64,000 nucleotides of DNA from Microbacterium sp. XT11 (GCF_001513675.1 NZ_CP013859.1:2605081-2669080); one strand, 5' to 3'. Positions 33,679 through 44,136 are shown, counted from the first letter of the stretch. A program made the numbers and translations. The notes: generated by a model not told the origin, from the letters alone.

Positions 33679-34239
33679 TTACTTCTCGCGACCGAGGTAC
33701 TCGCCCGTACGGGTGTCGACCTTGACCTTGGTGCCGGTCTCGAGGAAGAGCGGAACCTGGATCTCGTATCCGGTCTCCAGCGTCGCGGGCTTCGTGCCGG
33801 CGGACGAGCGGTCGCCCTGCAGTCCCGGCTCGGTGTAGGTCACCTCGAGGATGACGGATGCCGGAAGATCGATGTACAGCGGGTTGCCGTTGTTCAGCGC
33901 GATGGTGACCTGCTGGTTCTCCAGGAGGAAGTTCTTCGCGTCGCCGACGGTGGCCGCGCTCACAGTGATCTGGTCGTAGTCGGTCTGATCCATGAAGACG
34001 AAGCCGTCGCCGTCGGTGTACAGGTACGTGAAGTCACGACGATCGACGTTCTCGAGCTCGACCTTGGACCCGGCGTTGAACGTCTTGTCGACCACCTTGC
34101 CGGTGAGCACGTTCTTCAGCTTGGTCCGAACGAACGCGCCGCCCTTGCCGGGCTTGACGTGCTGGAACTCGACGACGCTCCAGAGCTGACCCTCGAGGTT
34201 GAGGACGACGCCGTTCTTGATGTCTGCAGTAGTTGCCAT
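33679..34239 (-). CDS. efp: Translation elongation factor P
   Basis: EF-P relieves ribosome stalling at polyproline. The protein is 186 aa with three beta-barrel domains. The tip loop reads [12 protein letters not shown] near residues 28-39, with a lysine at the usual modification site. No modification genes are nearby. The start is ATG 34239 ([10 protein letters not shown]). The frame is open upstream but non-homologous. A -10 TAGAAT lies at 34292-34297. Confidence 0.97.
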   Translation of the reverse strand: MATTADIKNGVVLNLEGQLWSVVEFQHVKPGKGGAFVRTKLKNVLTGKVVDKTFNAGSKVELENVDRRDFTYLYTDGDGFVFMDQTDYDQITVSAATVGDAKNFLLENQQVTIALNNGNPLYIDLPASVILEVTYTEPGLQGDRSSAGTKPATLETGYEIQVPLFLETGTKVKVDTRTGEYLGREK

Positions 34240-34291
34240 GCGCTGGGAGTTCCGTTCGTGAGTCTGCGGGGCTCGGCGGAGCCGACAGTCG

Positions 34292-34297
34292 ATTCTA
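34292..34297 (-). promoter_or_regulatory. -10 element of efp-nusB
   Basis: TAGAAT lies 52 bp before the efp ATG, in the 111-bp gap after the 120-aa hypothetical gene. No -35 is recognised. Confidence 0.45.
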
Positions 34298-34350
34298 CGG
34301 GATGCAGACGGCGCTGCCGCACGCCGCATGATCCCGGCCCGCATGTCGCA

Positions 34351-34713
34351 TCAGTCGCGACCGCTCCCCTCGTCATCGATGAGTCGGAGGATATCCTTCA
34401 GCGCCTGTTCGATGTCGTCGTGGTCATACTGCCCTGCGCGGCTCTCACCGGAGATCACGGCGCACCGGTGCACGCGACGGAAATCGCCGTAGGGGAACTT
34501 CCATCGTCCCTTGGTGTCCTCGCCTGCATCGGTGTCCTCTCCGAGGTGCCAGGACGCATACGCCGCCATGCCTTCGTCGTCGATGAAGGCGTTCTCGTCT
34601 TCGGTGCTCGGCGCGTGCTCGCTCCAGTCGTCGCGTTCATCGCGCACGACGTCGCCGTCACGCACGAGCCATCGCGCCTGCTCGGCCGCCTTCTTGTTCA
34701 GTCGCACGGTCAT
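34351..34713 (-). CDS. Conserved hypothetical protein, 120 aa
   Basis: This is an acidic, soluble protein with no signal peptide or membrane helix. It opens with a basic helix (RLNKKAAEQARWLV), then aspartate-rich sequence (DERDDWSEHAPS). The distinctive central block is WKFPYGDFRRVHRCAV, followed by ESRAGQY and a C-terminal helix. I recall similar short proteins in other bacteria, always uncharacterised, so it is probably a conserved family; I cannot assign a function. ATG 34713 has a good site (AAGGGAG) and was preferred over the longer open frame to 34899. Confidence 0.75.
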   Translation of the reverse strand: MTVRLNKKAAEQARWLVRDGDVVRDERDDWSEHAPSTEDENAFIDDEGMAAYASWHLGEDTDAGEDTKGRWKFPYGDFRRVHRCAVISGESRAGQYDHDDIEQALKDILRLIDDEGSGRD

Positions 34714-34850
34714 GCCGTCTCCCTTCGTCGGTCCGGCGCGCGAGCCGCACGCGCCGACGGCCACGCTACGACCCGTCGCGTGGCGCGCGACACCCCATTG
34801 ACGTGAGCGGGAACCGCGCTCATCCTGGGAGGCCCACCAGGAGGTTCCGC

Positions 34851-35216
34851 ATGTCATCCACGCACACCGGTCCTGTCCCGCCCGATCCTCCGGACCCAAC
34901 GAGGGTCTCGTCGCAGCCGGCGCTGCGCACCTCGTCCGGCGCCGTCTGGATCATCGTGGCATCGGTCTTCACGGCCGTATGCCTCATCCCGCTGGTCCTG
35001 ATCGCCGGCTCGGGTGGAGCCGCGTCGGCCGTCGCCTGGGTGACGGCGGCGCTGCTGGTCGCGGGGCTCGTGGCGATGGTGGTGGTGCGCCTGCGCGCGC
35101 GACCGGGCCCTCCTCGTCTGCGACCGCTCGCGGTGTGCTTCCTCGCCATGGCCCTCGTGGCGCTCATCGGCATGACCGTGTGCGTCATGCTCGTGTGGTC
35201 TCCGCTCAGCGGCTGA
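34851..35216 (+). CDS. Hypothetical three-helix membrane protein
   Basis: The protein is 121 aa. A proline-rich cytoplasmic head of about 28 residues is followed by three hydrophobic helices (about residues 31-51, 57-77 and 92-114) with an arginine-rich loop between the second and third. I recognise no family. ATG 34851 has a near-perfect ribosome-binding site (AGGAGG, spacing 6), which rules out the upstream GTG. It is divergent from the 120-aa gene and converges on aroQ with a 22-bp gap. That gap and the gene end hold two short hairpins (35204-35218 and 35219-35233) that may terminate both directions. Confidence 0.75.
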   Translation: MSSTHTGPVPPDPPDPTRVSSQPALRTSSGAVWIIVASVFTAVCLIPLVLIAGSGGAASAVAWVTAALLVAGLVAMVVVRLRARPGPPRLRPLAVCFLAMALVALIGMTVCVMLVWSPLSG

Positions 35217-35238
35217 GCAGACGGCGGTCGTCTCGCGG

Positions 35239-35688
35239 TCAGCTCTCGCGGTGCCGGAGGAAGGCGGCGAGCTCGCGCACCGCCTCGGCGTATCCGTCGA
35301 CGCCGTGACCGACCACGCGTACCGCTGCCACGTCGTCGAGGTAGGAATGATGGCGGAACGCTTCGCGCGCGTACACGTCGGAGATGTGCACCTCGGCGAA
35401 CGGCAGCCCCACACCCGTCAGAGCGTCGCGCAGCGCGACCGAGGTGTGCGTCAGGCCGCCAGGGTTGATCACGATCCCGTCGCAGTCGTGCCGCGCCGCA
35501 TGGATCTCGTCGATCAGCACGCCCTCATGGTTGCTCTGCACCGCGCGCAACTCGAACCCGAGCGACGAGGCGGCGTCGGCGGCCAGGCGCTCGACGTCGG
35601 CGAGGGTCGCCGTCCCGTAGACCCCTGGCTCGCGCGTACCCAGCAGATTGAGGTTGGGGCCGTTCAGGAGAAGCAGTCGTCCGCTCAC
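35239..35688 (-). CDS. aroQ: 3-dehydroquinate dehydratase type II AroQ
   Basis: AroQ dehydrates 3-dehydroquinate to 3-dehydroshikimate. The protein is 149 aa, dodecameric type II family. The N-terminal signature is [15 protein letters not shown], with the catalytic tyrosine in GVYG near residue 24, and the later [16 protein letters not shown] and EVHISD. The GTG at 35688 overlaps the aroB stop by 4 bp. Confidence 0.96.
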   Translation of the reverse strand: MSGRLLLLNGPNLNLLGTREPGVYGTATLADVERLAADAASSLGFELRAVQSNHEGVLIDEIHAARHDCDGIVINPGGLTHTSVALRDALTGVGLPFAEVHISDVYAREAFRHHSYLDDVAAVRVVGHGVDGYAEAVRELAAFLRHRES

Positions 35689-36773
35689 GCGCCGACCTCC
35701 TGATACGCCGCGAACAGCAGCGACTCGTCCGGCGCCTGCAGAACGGTGGGCTTCGCGATGTCGTCGAGCACGATGAAACGCAGCATGCCGCCCCGGGCCT
35801 TCTTGTCGCGCTGCATGGTCGCCAGGAGCTGCGGCCAGGCGCCCGCACGATACGACGTGGGGAGGCCGAGGGACTCCAGGATGCTGCGGTGCCGTTCGGC
35901 GGCGGAATCCGAGAGCCGCCCGGCGAGACGCGACAACTCCGCCGCGTACAGCATCCCGACCGAGATGGCGGCGCCGTGGCGCCAGCGGTAGCGCTCGGCG
36001 TGCTCGATCGCGTGCCCCAGGGTGTGGCCGTAGTTGAGGATCTCGCGCTGTCCAGCCTCGCGGAAATCGTCGGAGACGACCCTGGCCTTCATCTCGACCG
36101 CGAGCTCGACAGCCCTGCGGAACTCGGGCGTGCTCGTGTCGACCGCGCGAGACGGGTCCGCCTCGACGATGTCGAGGATCTCCGGCGCCCAGATGAAGCC
36201 GGCCTTCACGACCTCCGCGAACCCGGCCGTCGCCTCGTTCCCGCTCAGGCTGCCGAGCTCGTCCAGGTCGCCGATCACTGCACGCGGTGCCCAGAACGCA
36301 CCGACGAGGTTCTTGCCCTCCGCGGTGTTGATCCCCGTCTTCCCGCCCACCGACGCGTCGACGAGCCCGAGCACCGTCGTCGGCACCTGCACCACCTGCA
36401 CGCCGCGCAGCCAGGTTGCGGCGACGAAACCGGCCAGGTCGGTGACCGCTCCCCCGCCGTATCCGATCACCGCGTCGGTGCGGGTGAAGTCGGCCTGCCC
36501 CATGACCTGCCAGCAGAAGGCGGCCACCTCGATGCGCTTGCCCTGCTCGGCGTCGGGCACCTCGGCGAGCAGCACCTCCCGCGGTCCGTTCGCCGCATCC
36601 GCGAGAAGTCTGTCTCGCAGCTCCGCCGCGCGGTCGGCCAGCGTGGGCGGGTGGATCACGAGCACCTTGCGCACGGCAGGGTCGAGTGCGCCCGACACCC
36701 GATCGAGGATGCCGCGCCCGATGAGGACGTCGTACGGGTCGCTCCCCGTGACGCCGATGGTGGTCGTGCTCAT
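35685..36773 (-). CDS. aroB: 3-dehydroquinate synthase AroB
   Basis: AroB is the NAD- and zinc-dependent enzyme converting DAHP to 3-dehydroquinate. The protein is 362 aa. The NAD/substrate region reads [17 protein letters not shown] near residues 100-116 and the metal-site region [12 protein letters not shown] near residue 255. The start is ATG 36773, overlapping the aroK stop by 4 bp. Confidence 0.97.
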   Translation of the reverse strand: MSTTTIGVTGSDPYDVLIGRGILDRVSGALDPAVRKVLVIHPPTLADRAAELRDRLLADAANGPREVLLAEVPDAEQGKRIEVAAFCWQVMGQADFTRTDAVIGYGGGAVTDLAGFVAATWLRGVQVVQVPTTVLGLVDASVGGKTGINTAEGKNLVGAFWAPRAVIGDLDELGSLSGNEATAGFAEVVKAGFIWAPEILDIVEADPSRAVDTSTPEFRRAVELAVEMKARVVSDDFREAGQREILNYGHTLGHAIEHAERYRWRHGAAISVGMLYAAELSRLAGRLSDSAAERHRSILESLGLPTSYRAGAWPQLLATMQRDKKARGGMLRFIVLDDIAKPTVLQAPDESLLFAAYQEVGA

Positions 36774-37288
36774 GACTGCTCTCTCCTCCATGCCGCGATG
36801 TCGTCCGCGATCCTCTGCATCGGCCGACGCGATGTGTCGAACGTCACATCGGCCACCTCCAGGTACCATCTCCGGCGCTCGTCGTAGATCCGGGCCCACC
36901 GTTCGACGGGGTCGTCGCCCTCGAGCAGTGGACGTCCGCCGCCTGCCAGCCGGTGCGCGACAGCCTCCTTCGAGACGGTCAGGAGCACGACGGGGTGACG
37001 CGCGAGCAGCGCCCGGGTCCCCGAATCGGTCACGGCTCCGCCGCCCAGGGAGACGACGCCGCCCTCGGACAGTGCCTCAGCGACTGCTGCCCGCTCGAGA
37101 TCGCGGAAATGCGCCTCGCCACTCTGCGCGAAGATCTCGGGGATGGGGCCGTGAGCAGCGGAGACCCGCTTGTCGGTGTCGATGAAGGGCACGCCGAGCG
37201 CACGTGCCACGCGCCGACCCACGCTGGTCTTGCCGGCAGCCATCGGCCCGACCAGCACCAGCGTCAGCGGTTCAGCCCCGCTCGTCAT
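36770..37288 (-). CDS. aroK: Shikimate kinase AroK
   Basis: AroK phosphorylates shikimate at the 3-hydroxyl. The protein is 172 aa. The Walker A motif GPMAAGKTS lies near residue 13, the metal/substrate motif DTDK near residue 38 and SLGGGAV near residue 85. ATG 37288 (MTSGAEPL) overlaps the 3' end of aroC by 17 bp. No clear ribosome-binding site is visible, so translation probably depends on aroC ribosomes. Confidence 0.95.
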   Translation of the reverse strand: MTSGAEPLTLVLVGPMAAGKTSVGRRVARALGVPFIDTDKRVSAAHGPIPEIFAQSGEAHFRDLERAAVAEALSEGGVVSLGGGAVTDSGTRALLARHPVVLLTVSKEAVAHRLAGGGRPLLEGDDPVERWARIYDERRRWYLEVADVTFDTSRRPMQRIADDIAAWRREQS

Positions 37289-38501
37289 GCGCGATGAGCG
37301 CGGCTTCGGACGCCGGAGCCGTGCGCAGTGCCTCGGGGATGGCGGCCAGGTAGCCCTCGAGATTGCGCCGGGTCTCGCCGATGCTGTCCCCGCCGAACTT
37401 CTCCAGCACCGCGCGGGCGAGCTCGATGGCGACCATGGCCTCGGCGACGACTCCGGCGGCGGGGACTGCGCAGACGTCGGAGCGCTGGTGATGCGCCGTC
37501 GCGTCCTCACCGGTCGCGACGTCGATGGTGCGCAGGGCGTGCGGCACCGTGGCGATCGGCTTCATGCCGGCACGAACCCGCAGCACCGTCCCGGTCGACA
37601 TCCCGCCCTCGGTGCCGCCTGCGCGATCCGTGCCTCTCGTGATGCCGCCTGCGGTCGCGAACAGCTCGTCGTGCGCAGCCGATCCGCGGCGCCGGGTCGT
37701 CTCGAACCCGTCGCCGACCTCGACGCCCTTGATGGCCTGGATGCTCATGAGCGCCTGGGCGAGTCGCGCGTCGAGGCGACGGTCCCAGTGCACGTGCGAC
37801 CCGAGCCCCGGCGGGAGCCCGTAGGCGAGCACCTCGACGATCCCGCCGAGCGTGTCTCCGTCCTTCTTGGCGTCGTCCACCTCCGCGACCATGAGCGCCG
37901 AGGTCGCGGGGTCGAAGCAGCGCAGCGGATCCGCGTCGAGCGCGTCGACGTCGTCCGGAGTCGGCAGCGGCGAGCCGTCGGGCACGCGTACCGGACCGAT
38001 CGAGAGCGTGTGGCTCACCAGGCGGATGCCGAGCTCGCCGAGGAACGCCCGTGCGACGGCTCCCAGCGCGACGCGCGCTGCCGTCTCCCTGGCGCTCGCA
38101 CGCTCGAGGATCGGACGCGCCTCGTCGAAGTCGTACTTCTGCATGCCGACGAGGTCGGCATGACCGGGACGCGGACGCGTGAGCGGCGCACCGCGGCCAC
38201 GTGACTTGTCGGTGAGCTCCACGGGCTCGGGGTTCATGACCTCGGTCCACTTCGGCCACTCCGTGTTGCCGATGCGCAGCGCGATCGGGCTCCCGAGGGT
38301 CTTGCCGTGGCGCACGCCGCCGGAGATGGTGAGCTCGTCCTGTTCGAACTTCATGCGCGACCCGCGGCCGTAGCCGAGCTTGCGGCGGGCGAGGTCGGCC
38401 TGGATGGCCTCGGACGACACCGGGACGCCGGAGGGCAGTCCCTCCATGACGGCAATGAGTTCTGGGCCGTGTGATTCGCCGGCCGTGAGCACGCGGAGCA
38501 T
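37272..38501 (-). CDS. aroC: Chorismate synthase AroC
   Basis: AroC makes chorismate from EPSP using reduced FMN. The protein is 409 aa. Signatures are [19 protein letters not shown] at the N-terminus, [17 protein letters not shown] near residue 102 and [13 protein letters not shown] near residue 345. Chorismate is the precursor of tryptophan, but trpE, which would use it, is missing from its usual position here. ATG 38501 follows GGGAG. A 76-bp gap separates it from aroE. Confidence 0.97.
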   Translation of the reverse strand: MLRVLTAGESHGPELIAVMEGLPSGVPVSSEAIQADLARRKLGYGRGSRMKFEQDELTISGGVRHGKTLGSPIALRIGNTEWPKWTEVMNPEPVELTDKSRGRGAPLTRPRPGHADLVGMQKYDFDEARPILERASARETAARVALGAVARAFLGELGIRLVSHTLSIGPVRVPDGSPLPTPDDVDALDADPLRCFDPATSALMVAEVDDAKKDGDTLGGIVEVLAYGLPPGLGSHVHWDRRLDARLAQALMSIQAIKGVEVGDGFETTRRRGSAAHDELFATAGGITRGTDRAGGTEGGMSTGTVLRVRAGMKPIATVPHALRTIDVATGEDATAHHQRSDVCAVPAAGVVAEAMVAIELARAVLEKFGGDSIGETRRNLEGYLAAIPEALRTAPASEAALIAHDERG

Positions 38502-38577
38502 TGCTCTAGTCTCCCACGAGCCGAGAGCTCAGACGCCCGCATGACGACCGATGCGATCGCATCGCCGACGGCGCCGA

Positions 38578-39393
38578 TCAGGCGATCGCGTCGCGCATGG
38601 CGACGACGACGCGGGGCTCGTCCGGAAGGGGCGTGTCCGGGTCGCCATGCAGGAAGATCCTGATCTGCCGCACGGCCTGGTGCAGCAGCATGCCGAAGCC
38701 CGAGATCGCCGGCGCCGAGCCCCAGCGCTGCGCGAGGGCGGAGGGCCACGGCGCGTAGGCCGCGTCGAACAGCACTCCCCCATCTTCGGACAGCCGCGCC
38801 GCCTGCTCGTCGGGCAGGACGGTCCCGCTCGGCAGGGTCGCGACCGTGAGGTCCACGCCCTCAGCCGGTTCGTCCATCAGCCGGACCGTCACGAACGCGC
38901 CGAGCCGTTCGCCCAGGTCGACAAGGCCCGTCGCGCGCTCTGGGCGCCGCGCGCGGACCTCGACGACCTGCGCTCCCAGATCGCTGGCGGCGACGAGTGC
39001 CGAGGCGGCCGTGGCGCCGGCACCGATGATGCGTACGCGGCCGAGTTCGCGGATGCCCTGCTCCGCGAGGGCGTCGACGATGCCGCCGACGTCGGTGTTG
39101 AATCCGTGGAGCGACGCGCCCAGCAGAAGCGTGTTCACCGCGCCGGTCAGCTGCGCGTGCCGGTCACGGGAGTCGGCCGCACGGTACGCGGCCTCCTTGA
39201 GCGGCATCGTGAGCGAGAGACCACGCCACGTCCGATCGAGTCCAGCGAGGTCCGCGGTGAAGTCCTCGGCCGACACGCGCCTGCGCCCGTACTCCCAGTC
39301 GAGACCGAGCATCCGATACGCCGCGGCGTGCAGCTGCGGCGACCGCGAGTGCGAGATGGGGTCGCCCCATACGGCCAGCCGGTGCGCAGTCAC
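38578..39393 (-). CDS. aroE: Shikimate dehydrogenase AroE
   Basis: AroE reduces 3-dehydroshikimate to shikimate with NADPH. The protein is 271 aa from the GTG at 39393. The substrate-binding segment GDPISHSRSPQLHAAAY begins near residue 9, NTDVGG near residue 84 and the nucleotide loop GAGATAASA near residue 110. The GTG is chosen because it overlaps the mltG stop in the GTGA arrangement used throughout this operon; an ATG at 39402 would add three residues. Confidence 0.93.
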   Translation of the reverse strand: MTAHRLAVWGDPISHSRSPQLHAAAYRMLGLDWEYGRRRVSAEDFTADLAGLDRTWRGLSLTMPLKEAAYRAADSRDRHAQLTGAVNTLLLGASLHGFNTDVGGIVDALAEQGIRELGRVRIIGAGATAASALVAASDLGAQVVEVRARRPERATGLVDLGERLGAFVTVRLMDEPAEGVDLTVATLPSGTVLPDEQAARLSEDGGVLFDAAYAPWPSALAQRWGSAPAISGFGMLLHQAVRQIRIFLHGDPDTPLPDEPRVVVAMRDAIA

Positions 39394-40946
39394 TTGCTGC
39401 ATCCGCCGTCCGGGTTCGCCTTGCACCACGCATCCCACTGCTTGATCGCCGCCTGATGCTCCTCGTACGTGGTGGAGAACACCGTCTCCCCCGTCGCGAG
39501 GTTCACTGTGACGAAATAGAGCCACGGCCCGTCGGCGGGGTGCATGGCAGCCTTGATGGCTGCGTCGGTGGGGCTGGCGATCGGCGTCACCGGCAGACCC
39601 GTGTGCACATAGGTGTTCCACGGGTTGGGGTCGGCCAGCGCTTCGGCCGAGCTCGACACCACGCCCTCGTGCAGCGAGCCGTAGCCGTACTGCGCCGTCG
39701 AGTCCATCTGCAGCTTCATGTCGATGTCGAGGCGGTTCTGGATCACGCGGGACACCTTGTCGAAGTCCGCCGTGCGGCCCTCGCGCTGGATGATCGACGC
39801 GATGGTCAGGATGCGTTCGGCATCCGCGTCGGGAACGCCGGCGGATGCCAGGGACTCCCGCGTGCGGTCGACCATGCGGCGGACCACGTCCGGCGCCGTG
39901 ACCCCGGGATCGAACGTGTACACCGCGGGGAAGAGCCACCCCTCGAGGCTCTGCGCTGCGACGCCGTACGCCGCCGGATTCTGCACGGCCGCGGCGAGCT
40001 CCTCGGCCGTGAACCCGAGGCTCTCGGAGATGACCGGCAGGATCGACGAGATGGTGCCGCCTTCGGGCACGGCGACCGTGTTCTCCAGCTTGTTGTCCGG
40101 GTTCTCGAGCGCCTCGAGCGCCGCGGCCGCGGTCATCTTCCGCTGCAGCCGGTACACGCCCGGGTAGAACGTGACGGCGATGTTCTCCTCGACGAGATAG
40201 TCGTAGAACACGTCCTCGGTCTTCGTCACGCCGGCCTCGTAGAGGGCCTGCGACACGGGTTTCCCTGTGTCGCCGTCGCGGATGGTGACCATGGCCTCAC
40301 CGGTCGCCAGGCCGGGCTCCCAGTCCTTGGGTTCTCCCCAGCCCATGATCTCGGAGATCTTGTCTCCGTAGGTGTTCATCACCCAGACGCCCGCAGCCGC
40401 GACGCCGCCGAGCAGCGCGAGCACGACGATGAGCGCGACGAGGCAGCCGGTGCGACGCTTCTTCTTCGGTGGCCGCGGTGAGTCGTGCTCCGGCTCCGCG
40501 CGGAACAGATCCTCCAGCGCGCCGCCTGCGGGGCGTCCGGCAGCGGAGACGGCCTCCGAGGAAGCCGGTCCGGCGGAGCCGTCGGAAGCGGCGGCGAGCG
40601 GAATGCCCGACGGCGCGACGGAGGCGGCTCCATCAGGTGCCGGCGACGCGGCCGCCGTCAGATCTTCGGCGGCCGACGCGCGGTGGGCATCCACCACCCG
40701 GGTCGCGGGCCCGGTCGGCGGATGCGCGGATGCATCGGCCGACCGCCCATCCGGAGCCGCGGGTGCACCGCCATCCGCAGCGCGCGCGGCAGCCGCGGCC
40801 TCGCGCGCGGCGCGGCGAGAGCCAGGTGCCGGCCGAGTGTCGTCGACCGCGGGAAGCTGCGGGTTCGGCGCGGGGAGGTTCTCGAAGAGCTCACCCAGGC
40901 GGGCGTCCGGATCGTGCTGGGGGGAGGCACTCTCACGTTCGGGCAT
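39390..40946 (-). CDS. mltG: Endolytic murein transglycosylase MltG (YceG-like)
   Basis: MltG cuts nascent glycan strands near the membrane and is thought to set glycan length. The protein is 518 aa. The first 165 or so residues are a disordered, Ala/Pro-rich cytoplasmic head ending in KKKRR, longer than in model bacteria. One transmembrane helix follows (about residues 169-190), then the extracytoplasmic LysM-like and catalytic YceG domain. The catalytic glutamate is in IIQREGR near residue 387. It lies between ruvX (2-bp gap) and aroE (4-bp overlap), the usual actinobacterial order. Confidence 0.93.
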   Translation of the reverse strand: MPERESASPQHDPDARLGELFENLPAPNPQLPAVDDTRPAPGSRRAAREAAAAARAADGGAPAAPDGRSADASAHPPTGPATRVVDAHRASAAEDLTAAASPAPDGAASVAPSGIPLAAASDGSAGPASSEAVSAAGRPAGGALEDLFRAEPEHDSPRPPKKKRRTGCLVALIVVLALLGGVAAAGVWVMNTYGDKISEIMGWGEPKDWEPGLATGEAMVTIRDGDTGKPVSQALYEAGVTKTEDVFYDYLVEENIAVTFYPGVYRLQRKMTAAAALEALENPDNKLENTVAVPEGGTISSILPVISESLGFTAEELAAAVQNPAAYGVAAQSLEGWLFPAVYTFDPGVTAPDVVRRMVDRTRESLASAGVPDADAERILTIASIIQREGRTADFDKVSRVIQNRLDIDMKLQMDSTAQYGYGSLHEGVVSSSAEALADPNPWNTYVHTGLPVTPIASPTDAAIKAAMHPADGPWLYFVTVNLATGETVFSTTYEEHQAAIKQWDAWCKANPDGGCSK

Positions 40947-40948
40947 TG

Positions 40949-41422
40949 TCAGGCGGACTCCTCATCGAGCGGAATCGTGGCGCCAGGCGGGTTCCCGGTG
41001 CTCTTCTCCGTGTCGACCGCCTGCTGCAGCAGCACCACAGCGGCGACCTGATCCACAATGCTACGAGAGTTCTTCTGGGTTCTGCCCGATGAGCGAAGCG
41101 CGGCGTGTGCGCTCACGGTGCTCAGCCGCTCGTCGACCAGCCGCACCGCGATGCCCGTGCGTCGGGCGAGGTCTGCGGCGAATCCCCGCGCGTCCGTGGT
41201 CGACGCCGTGTCCGCTCCCTGCATGTTCACGGGAAGGCCGACGACGAACTCGAGCACGTCGTACTCCGCCGCGATCTCGGCGATGCGATCGATCGACGTT
41301 TCGCTGCGCTGGACGGTCTCGACGGGCACGGCGAGCATGCCGTCAGGGTCGCATCGTGCGACGCCGATGCGCGCTCGACCGACGTCGACGCCGATCCGCA
41401 CACCGCGGCGGAACCCGCTCAC
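40949..41422 (-). CDS. ruvX: YqgF/RuvX-family Holliday-junction resolvase homologue
   Basis: This is an RNase H-fold nuclease of the YqgF family (157 aa), implicated in pre-16S rRNA 5'-end maturation and in some species in recombination. The acidic residues of the fold are seen in GVDVGRARIG near residue 12, in VVGLPVNMQG, in VDERLST and in the late aspartate of SIVDQVAA. The GTG at 41422 overlaps the alaS stop by 4 bp. Confidence 0.93.
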   Translation of the reverse strand: MSGFRRGVRIGVDVGRARIGVARCDPDGMLAVPVETVQRSETSIDRIAEIAAEYDVLEFVVGLPVNMQGADTASTTDARGFAADLARRTGIAVRLVDERLSTVSAHAALRSSGRTQKNSRSIVDQVAAVVLLQQAVDTEKSTGNPPGATIPLDEESA

Positions 41423-44079
41423 GCTGCGCGCAGCTCCTGCGACACGGCGTCGAGGGCCGCCGGCAGGGCCGCGGCATCCGCTCCACCGCCCTGAGCGACG
41501 TCGTCGCGTCCTCCACCGCCACCGCCGAGCACACCGGCTGCGCGCTTCGCGAGCGCGCCGGCCTTGGCGCCGGCGGATCGAGCCGCCTCCGTGGTCGCGA
41601 CGACGACCACGGGACGTCCGTTCACGACAGCACCGAGAGCGACGACAGCGGCCTCCGCCACCAGGCGCTCGCGCACCGCCAGGACCAGCTCGCGCACGTC
41701 GTCCGCCGACGCCAGCTCGCCGAGCGACTGCGCGGCGACGAGGAAGGCTCCCTCGCGCACGGCAGCATCGGCGATGGCAGGCGCGCGACCGGCCCGCTCC
41801 TTCGCCTCGAACTGTGCGATGCGCTTCTCCGCGGCCTTCAGGCTCGCCGTGAGGTCGGCGATGCGCTCGGGCAGCTGCTCCCGCGGGGTCTTCAGCGTCG
41901 ACGTGAGCTGCGACACGAGTGCCCGTTCGGCGGCGAGCTCGCGGAAGGCGTCCTGACCGACGAGCGCCTCGATGCGGCGGTTCGACGCGCCCACCGACGA
42001 CTCACCGACGATGCTGACGAGCCCGATCTCCGCGCTGGAGCTGACGTGCGTGCCCGCGCAGAGCTCGCGCGACCACGGGCCGCCGATGTCCACCATGCGC
42101 ACGACATCGCCGTACTTCTCGCCGAACAGCGCCATCGCCCCGGCCTCTTTGGCCTCGTCGAGGGTGACGATGCGGGTGGTGACCTCGAGCGCGTCCTGCA
42201 CGGCGCGGTTGGTGATCTCCTCGATCTCGGTGCGGGTCTCGGCAGACAGCGCCTGCGACCACGAGAAATCGAACCTGAGGTAGCCTGCACGGTTCAGCGA
42301 ACCGGCCTGCGTGGCGGACTTGCCCAGCGTGTCGCGGAGCGCCGCGTGCACGAGGTGCGTCGCGGAGTGCGCCTGGCGTGCGGCTCGGCGGTTCGCGGCG
42401 TCGACGATCGTCGTGGCGACATCATCGACGGCGACCACTCCGCGGCTCACCTCGATCGTGTGGCTGATCAGACCGGGGACCGGCTTCTGCACGTCGAGGA
42501 CTTCGAGCTCGAAGCCCGGGCCCACGATGGTGCCCTTGTCGGCCACCTGGCCACCGGACTCGGCGTACAGCGTCGTCTCGGCGAGCACGACCTCGGCGAT
42601 CTGCCCCTCCGATGCGCTCTTCACCGGCTGGCCGTCGACGAGGATGCCAAGGATGCGCGACTCCACCTCGAGCGCCGTGTACCCGTCGAAGCCGGTCTCG
42701 CCCAGAGACCGCAGGTCGCGGTACACCGAGACGTCGGCGAGCTGCCGCTTGCGGTTACGCGCGTCGGCCTTGGCGCGTGCGCGCTGCTCCTGCATGAGCG
42801 AGTCGAACGCGGCGCGGTCGACCGAGAGACCGGCTTCCTCCGCGACCTCGAGGGTGAGATCGATCGGGAAGCCGTAGGTGTCGTGCAGCAGGAACGCCTC
42901 GGACCCGCTCAGGGTCGATCCTCCGCTCTTCTTCGTCTCGTCGAGCGCGAGGTCGAGGATCGTCGATCCCTGTACGAGGGTGCGCCGGAAGGTCTCCTCC
43001 TCGGCGAATGCGGCGGATGAGAGCACCGACCACTCCGTCTCCAGCACAGGGTAGACGGCCTTCATCGCGTCACGGGATGCGGCGAACAACTCGGGGAAGG
43101 TCGGCGCGTCGACACCCAGCAGGCGCATGGCGCGAACCGTTCGACGCATGAGACGGCGCAGGATGTAGCCGCGTCCCTCGTTCGACGGCCGCACGCCGTC
43201 GGAGAGCAGCATGAGCGAGGAGCGCACGTGATCGGCGACGACGCGGAACCGCACGTCGTCCTCGTGGACCTTGCCGTAGGTCCTCCCCGAGAGCTCGACC
43301 GCGCGGTCGAGCACCGGACGCACCTGGTCGGTCTCGTACATGTTCTCGACGCCCTGCTTGAGGAAAGCCACACGCTCGAGACCCATGCCGGTGTCGATGT
43401 TCTTCTGCGGCAGCTCGCCCACGATGTCGAACTCGGTCTTGCCGCGGATGTTCTCGATGAAGTCCTGCATGAACACGAGGTTCCAGATCTCGAGGAACCG
43501 CGTGTCGTCTGCGGCGGGACCACCGTCCTTGCCGTAGGCGGGGCCTCGGTCGAAGAAGATCTCGCTGTCGGGACCGCCGGGACCCGGCTGGCCCGTGTTC
43601 CAGTAGTTGTCCGCACGGCCGAGGCGCTGGATGCGCTCGGGCTTCAAGCCGATGACGTCGCGCCAGATCGCCTCTGCCTCGTCATCCGTCTCGTAGACCG
43701 TGACCCACAGGTCCTTCTCGTCGAAGCCGAGGCCGCCGTCGGCCTCCGACGTGGTGAGCAGTTCCCAGGCGTACCGGATGGCACCCTCTTTGAAGTAGTC
43801 GCCGAACGACCAGTTGCCGAGCATCTGGAAGAACGTGCCGTGACGCGCCGTGCGACCGACCTCCTCGATGTCGTTCGTGCGGATGCACTTCTGGAGGTCG
43901 GCGATGCGCGGGTGCGGAGCGGGGACGACACCGGTCAGGTACGGGATCATCGGCACCATGCCGGCGACCGTGAAGAGCAGCGACGGATCGTCGCTGACCA
44001 GGGACGCCGAGGGGACGATGAGGTGGTCGTTCTTCTCGAAGTAGTCGAGATAGCGCTGCGCGATCTCCGCAGTTTTCAT
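41419..44079 (-). CDS. alaS: Alanyl-tRNA synthetase AlaS
   Basis: AlaS charges tRNA-Ala and edits mischarged Ser/Gly. The protein is 886 aa. The class II catalytic core occupies about residues 1-360. The editing domain has zinc-site residues HSATH near 566 and CAGTH near 674. The C-terminal oligomerisation/C-Ala domain ends the protein. ATG 44079 follows AAGGA at a rather long distance. It is the first gene of alaS-ruvX-mltG-aroE. Confidence 0.98.
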   Translation of the reverse strand: MKTAEIAQRYLDYFEKNDHLIVPSASLVSDDPSLLFTVAGMVPMIPYLTGVVPAPHPRIADLQKCIRTNDIEEVGRTARHGTFFQMLGNWSFGDYFKEGAIRYAWELLTTSEADGGLGFDEKDLWVTVYETDDEAEAIWRDVIGLKPERIQRLGRADNYWNTGQPGPGGPDSEIFFDRGPAYGKDGGPAADDTRFLEIWNLVFMQDFIENIRGKTEFDIVGELPQKNIDTGMGLERVAFLKQGVENMYETDQVRPVLDRAVELSGRTYGKVHEDDVRFRVVADHVRSSLMLLSDGVRPSNEGRGYILRRLMRRTVRAMRLLGVDAPTFPELFAASRDAMKAVYPVLETEWSVLSSAAFAEEETFRRTLVQGSTILDLALDETKKSGGSTLSGSEAFLLHDTYGFPIDLTLEVAEEAGLSVDRAAFDSLMQEQRARAKADARNRKRQLADVSVYRDLRSLGETGFDGYTALEVESRILGILVDGQPVKSASEGQIAEVVLAETTLYAESGGQVADKGTIVGPGFELEVLDVQKPVPGLISHTIEVSRGVVAVDDVATTIVDAANRRAARQAHSATHLVHAALRDTLGKSATQAGSLNRAGYLRFDFSWSQALSAETRTEIEEITNRAVQDALEVTTRIVTLDEAKEAGAMALFGEKYGDVVRMVDIGGPWSRELCAGTHVSSSAEIGLVSIVGESSVGASNRRIEALVGQDAFRELAAERALVSQLTSTLKTPREQLPERIADLTASLKAAEKRIAQFEAKERAGRAPAIADAAVREGAFLVAAQSLGELASADDVRELVLAVRERLVAEAAVVALGAVVNGRPVVVVATTEAARSAGAKAGALAKRAAGVLGGGGGGRDDVAQGGGADAAALPAALDAVSQELRAA

Positions 44080-44136
44080 AGGTGTGCCTGGGTGTCCTTG
44101 CGTACAGGGGTGAAAGGGGCGCGCGGCGCGCGGGGT

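Noticed and set aside
40372..43020. 882-codon plus-strand frame opposite mltG, ruvX and alaS
   Set aside because: It crosses three well-supported minus-strand genes; the composition is that of a shadow.
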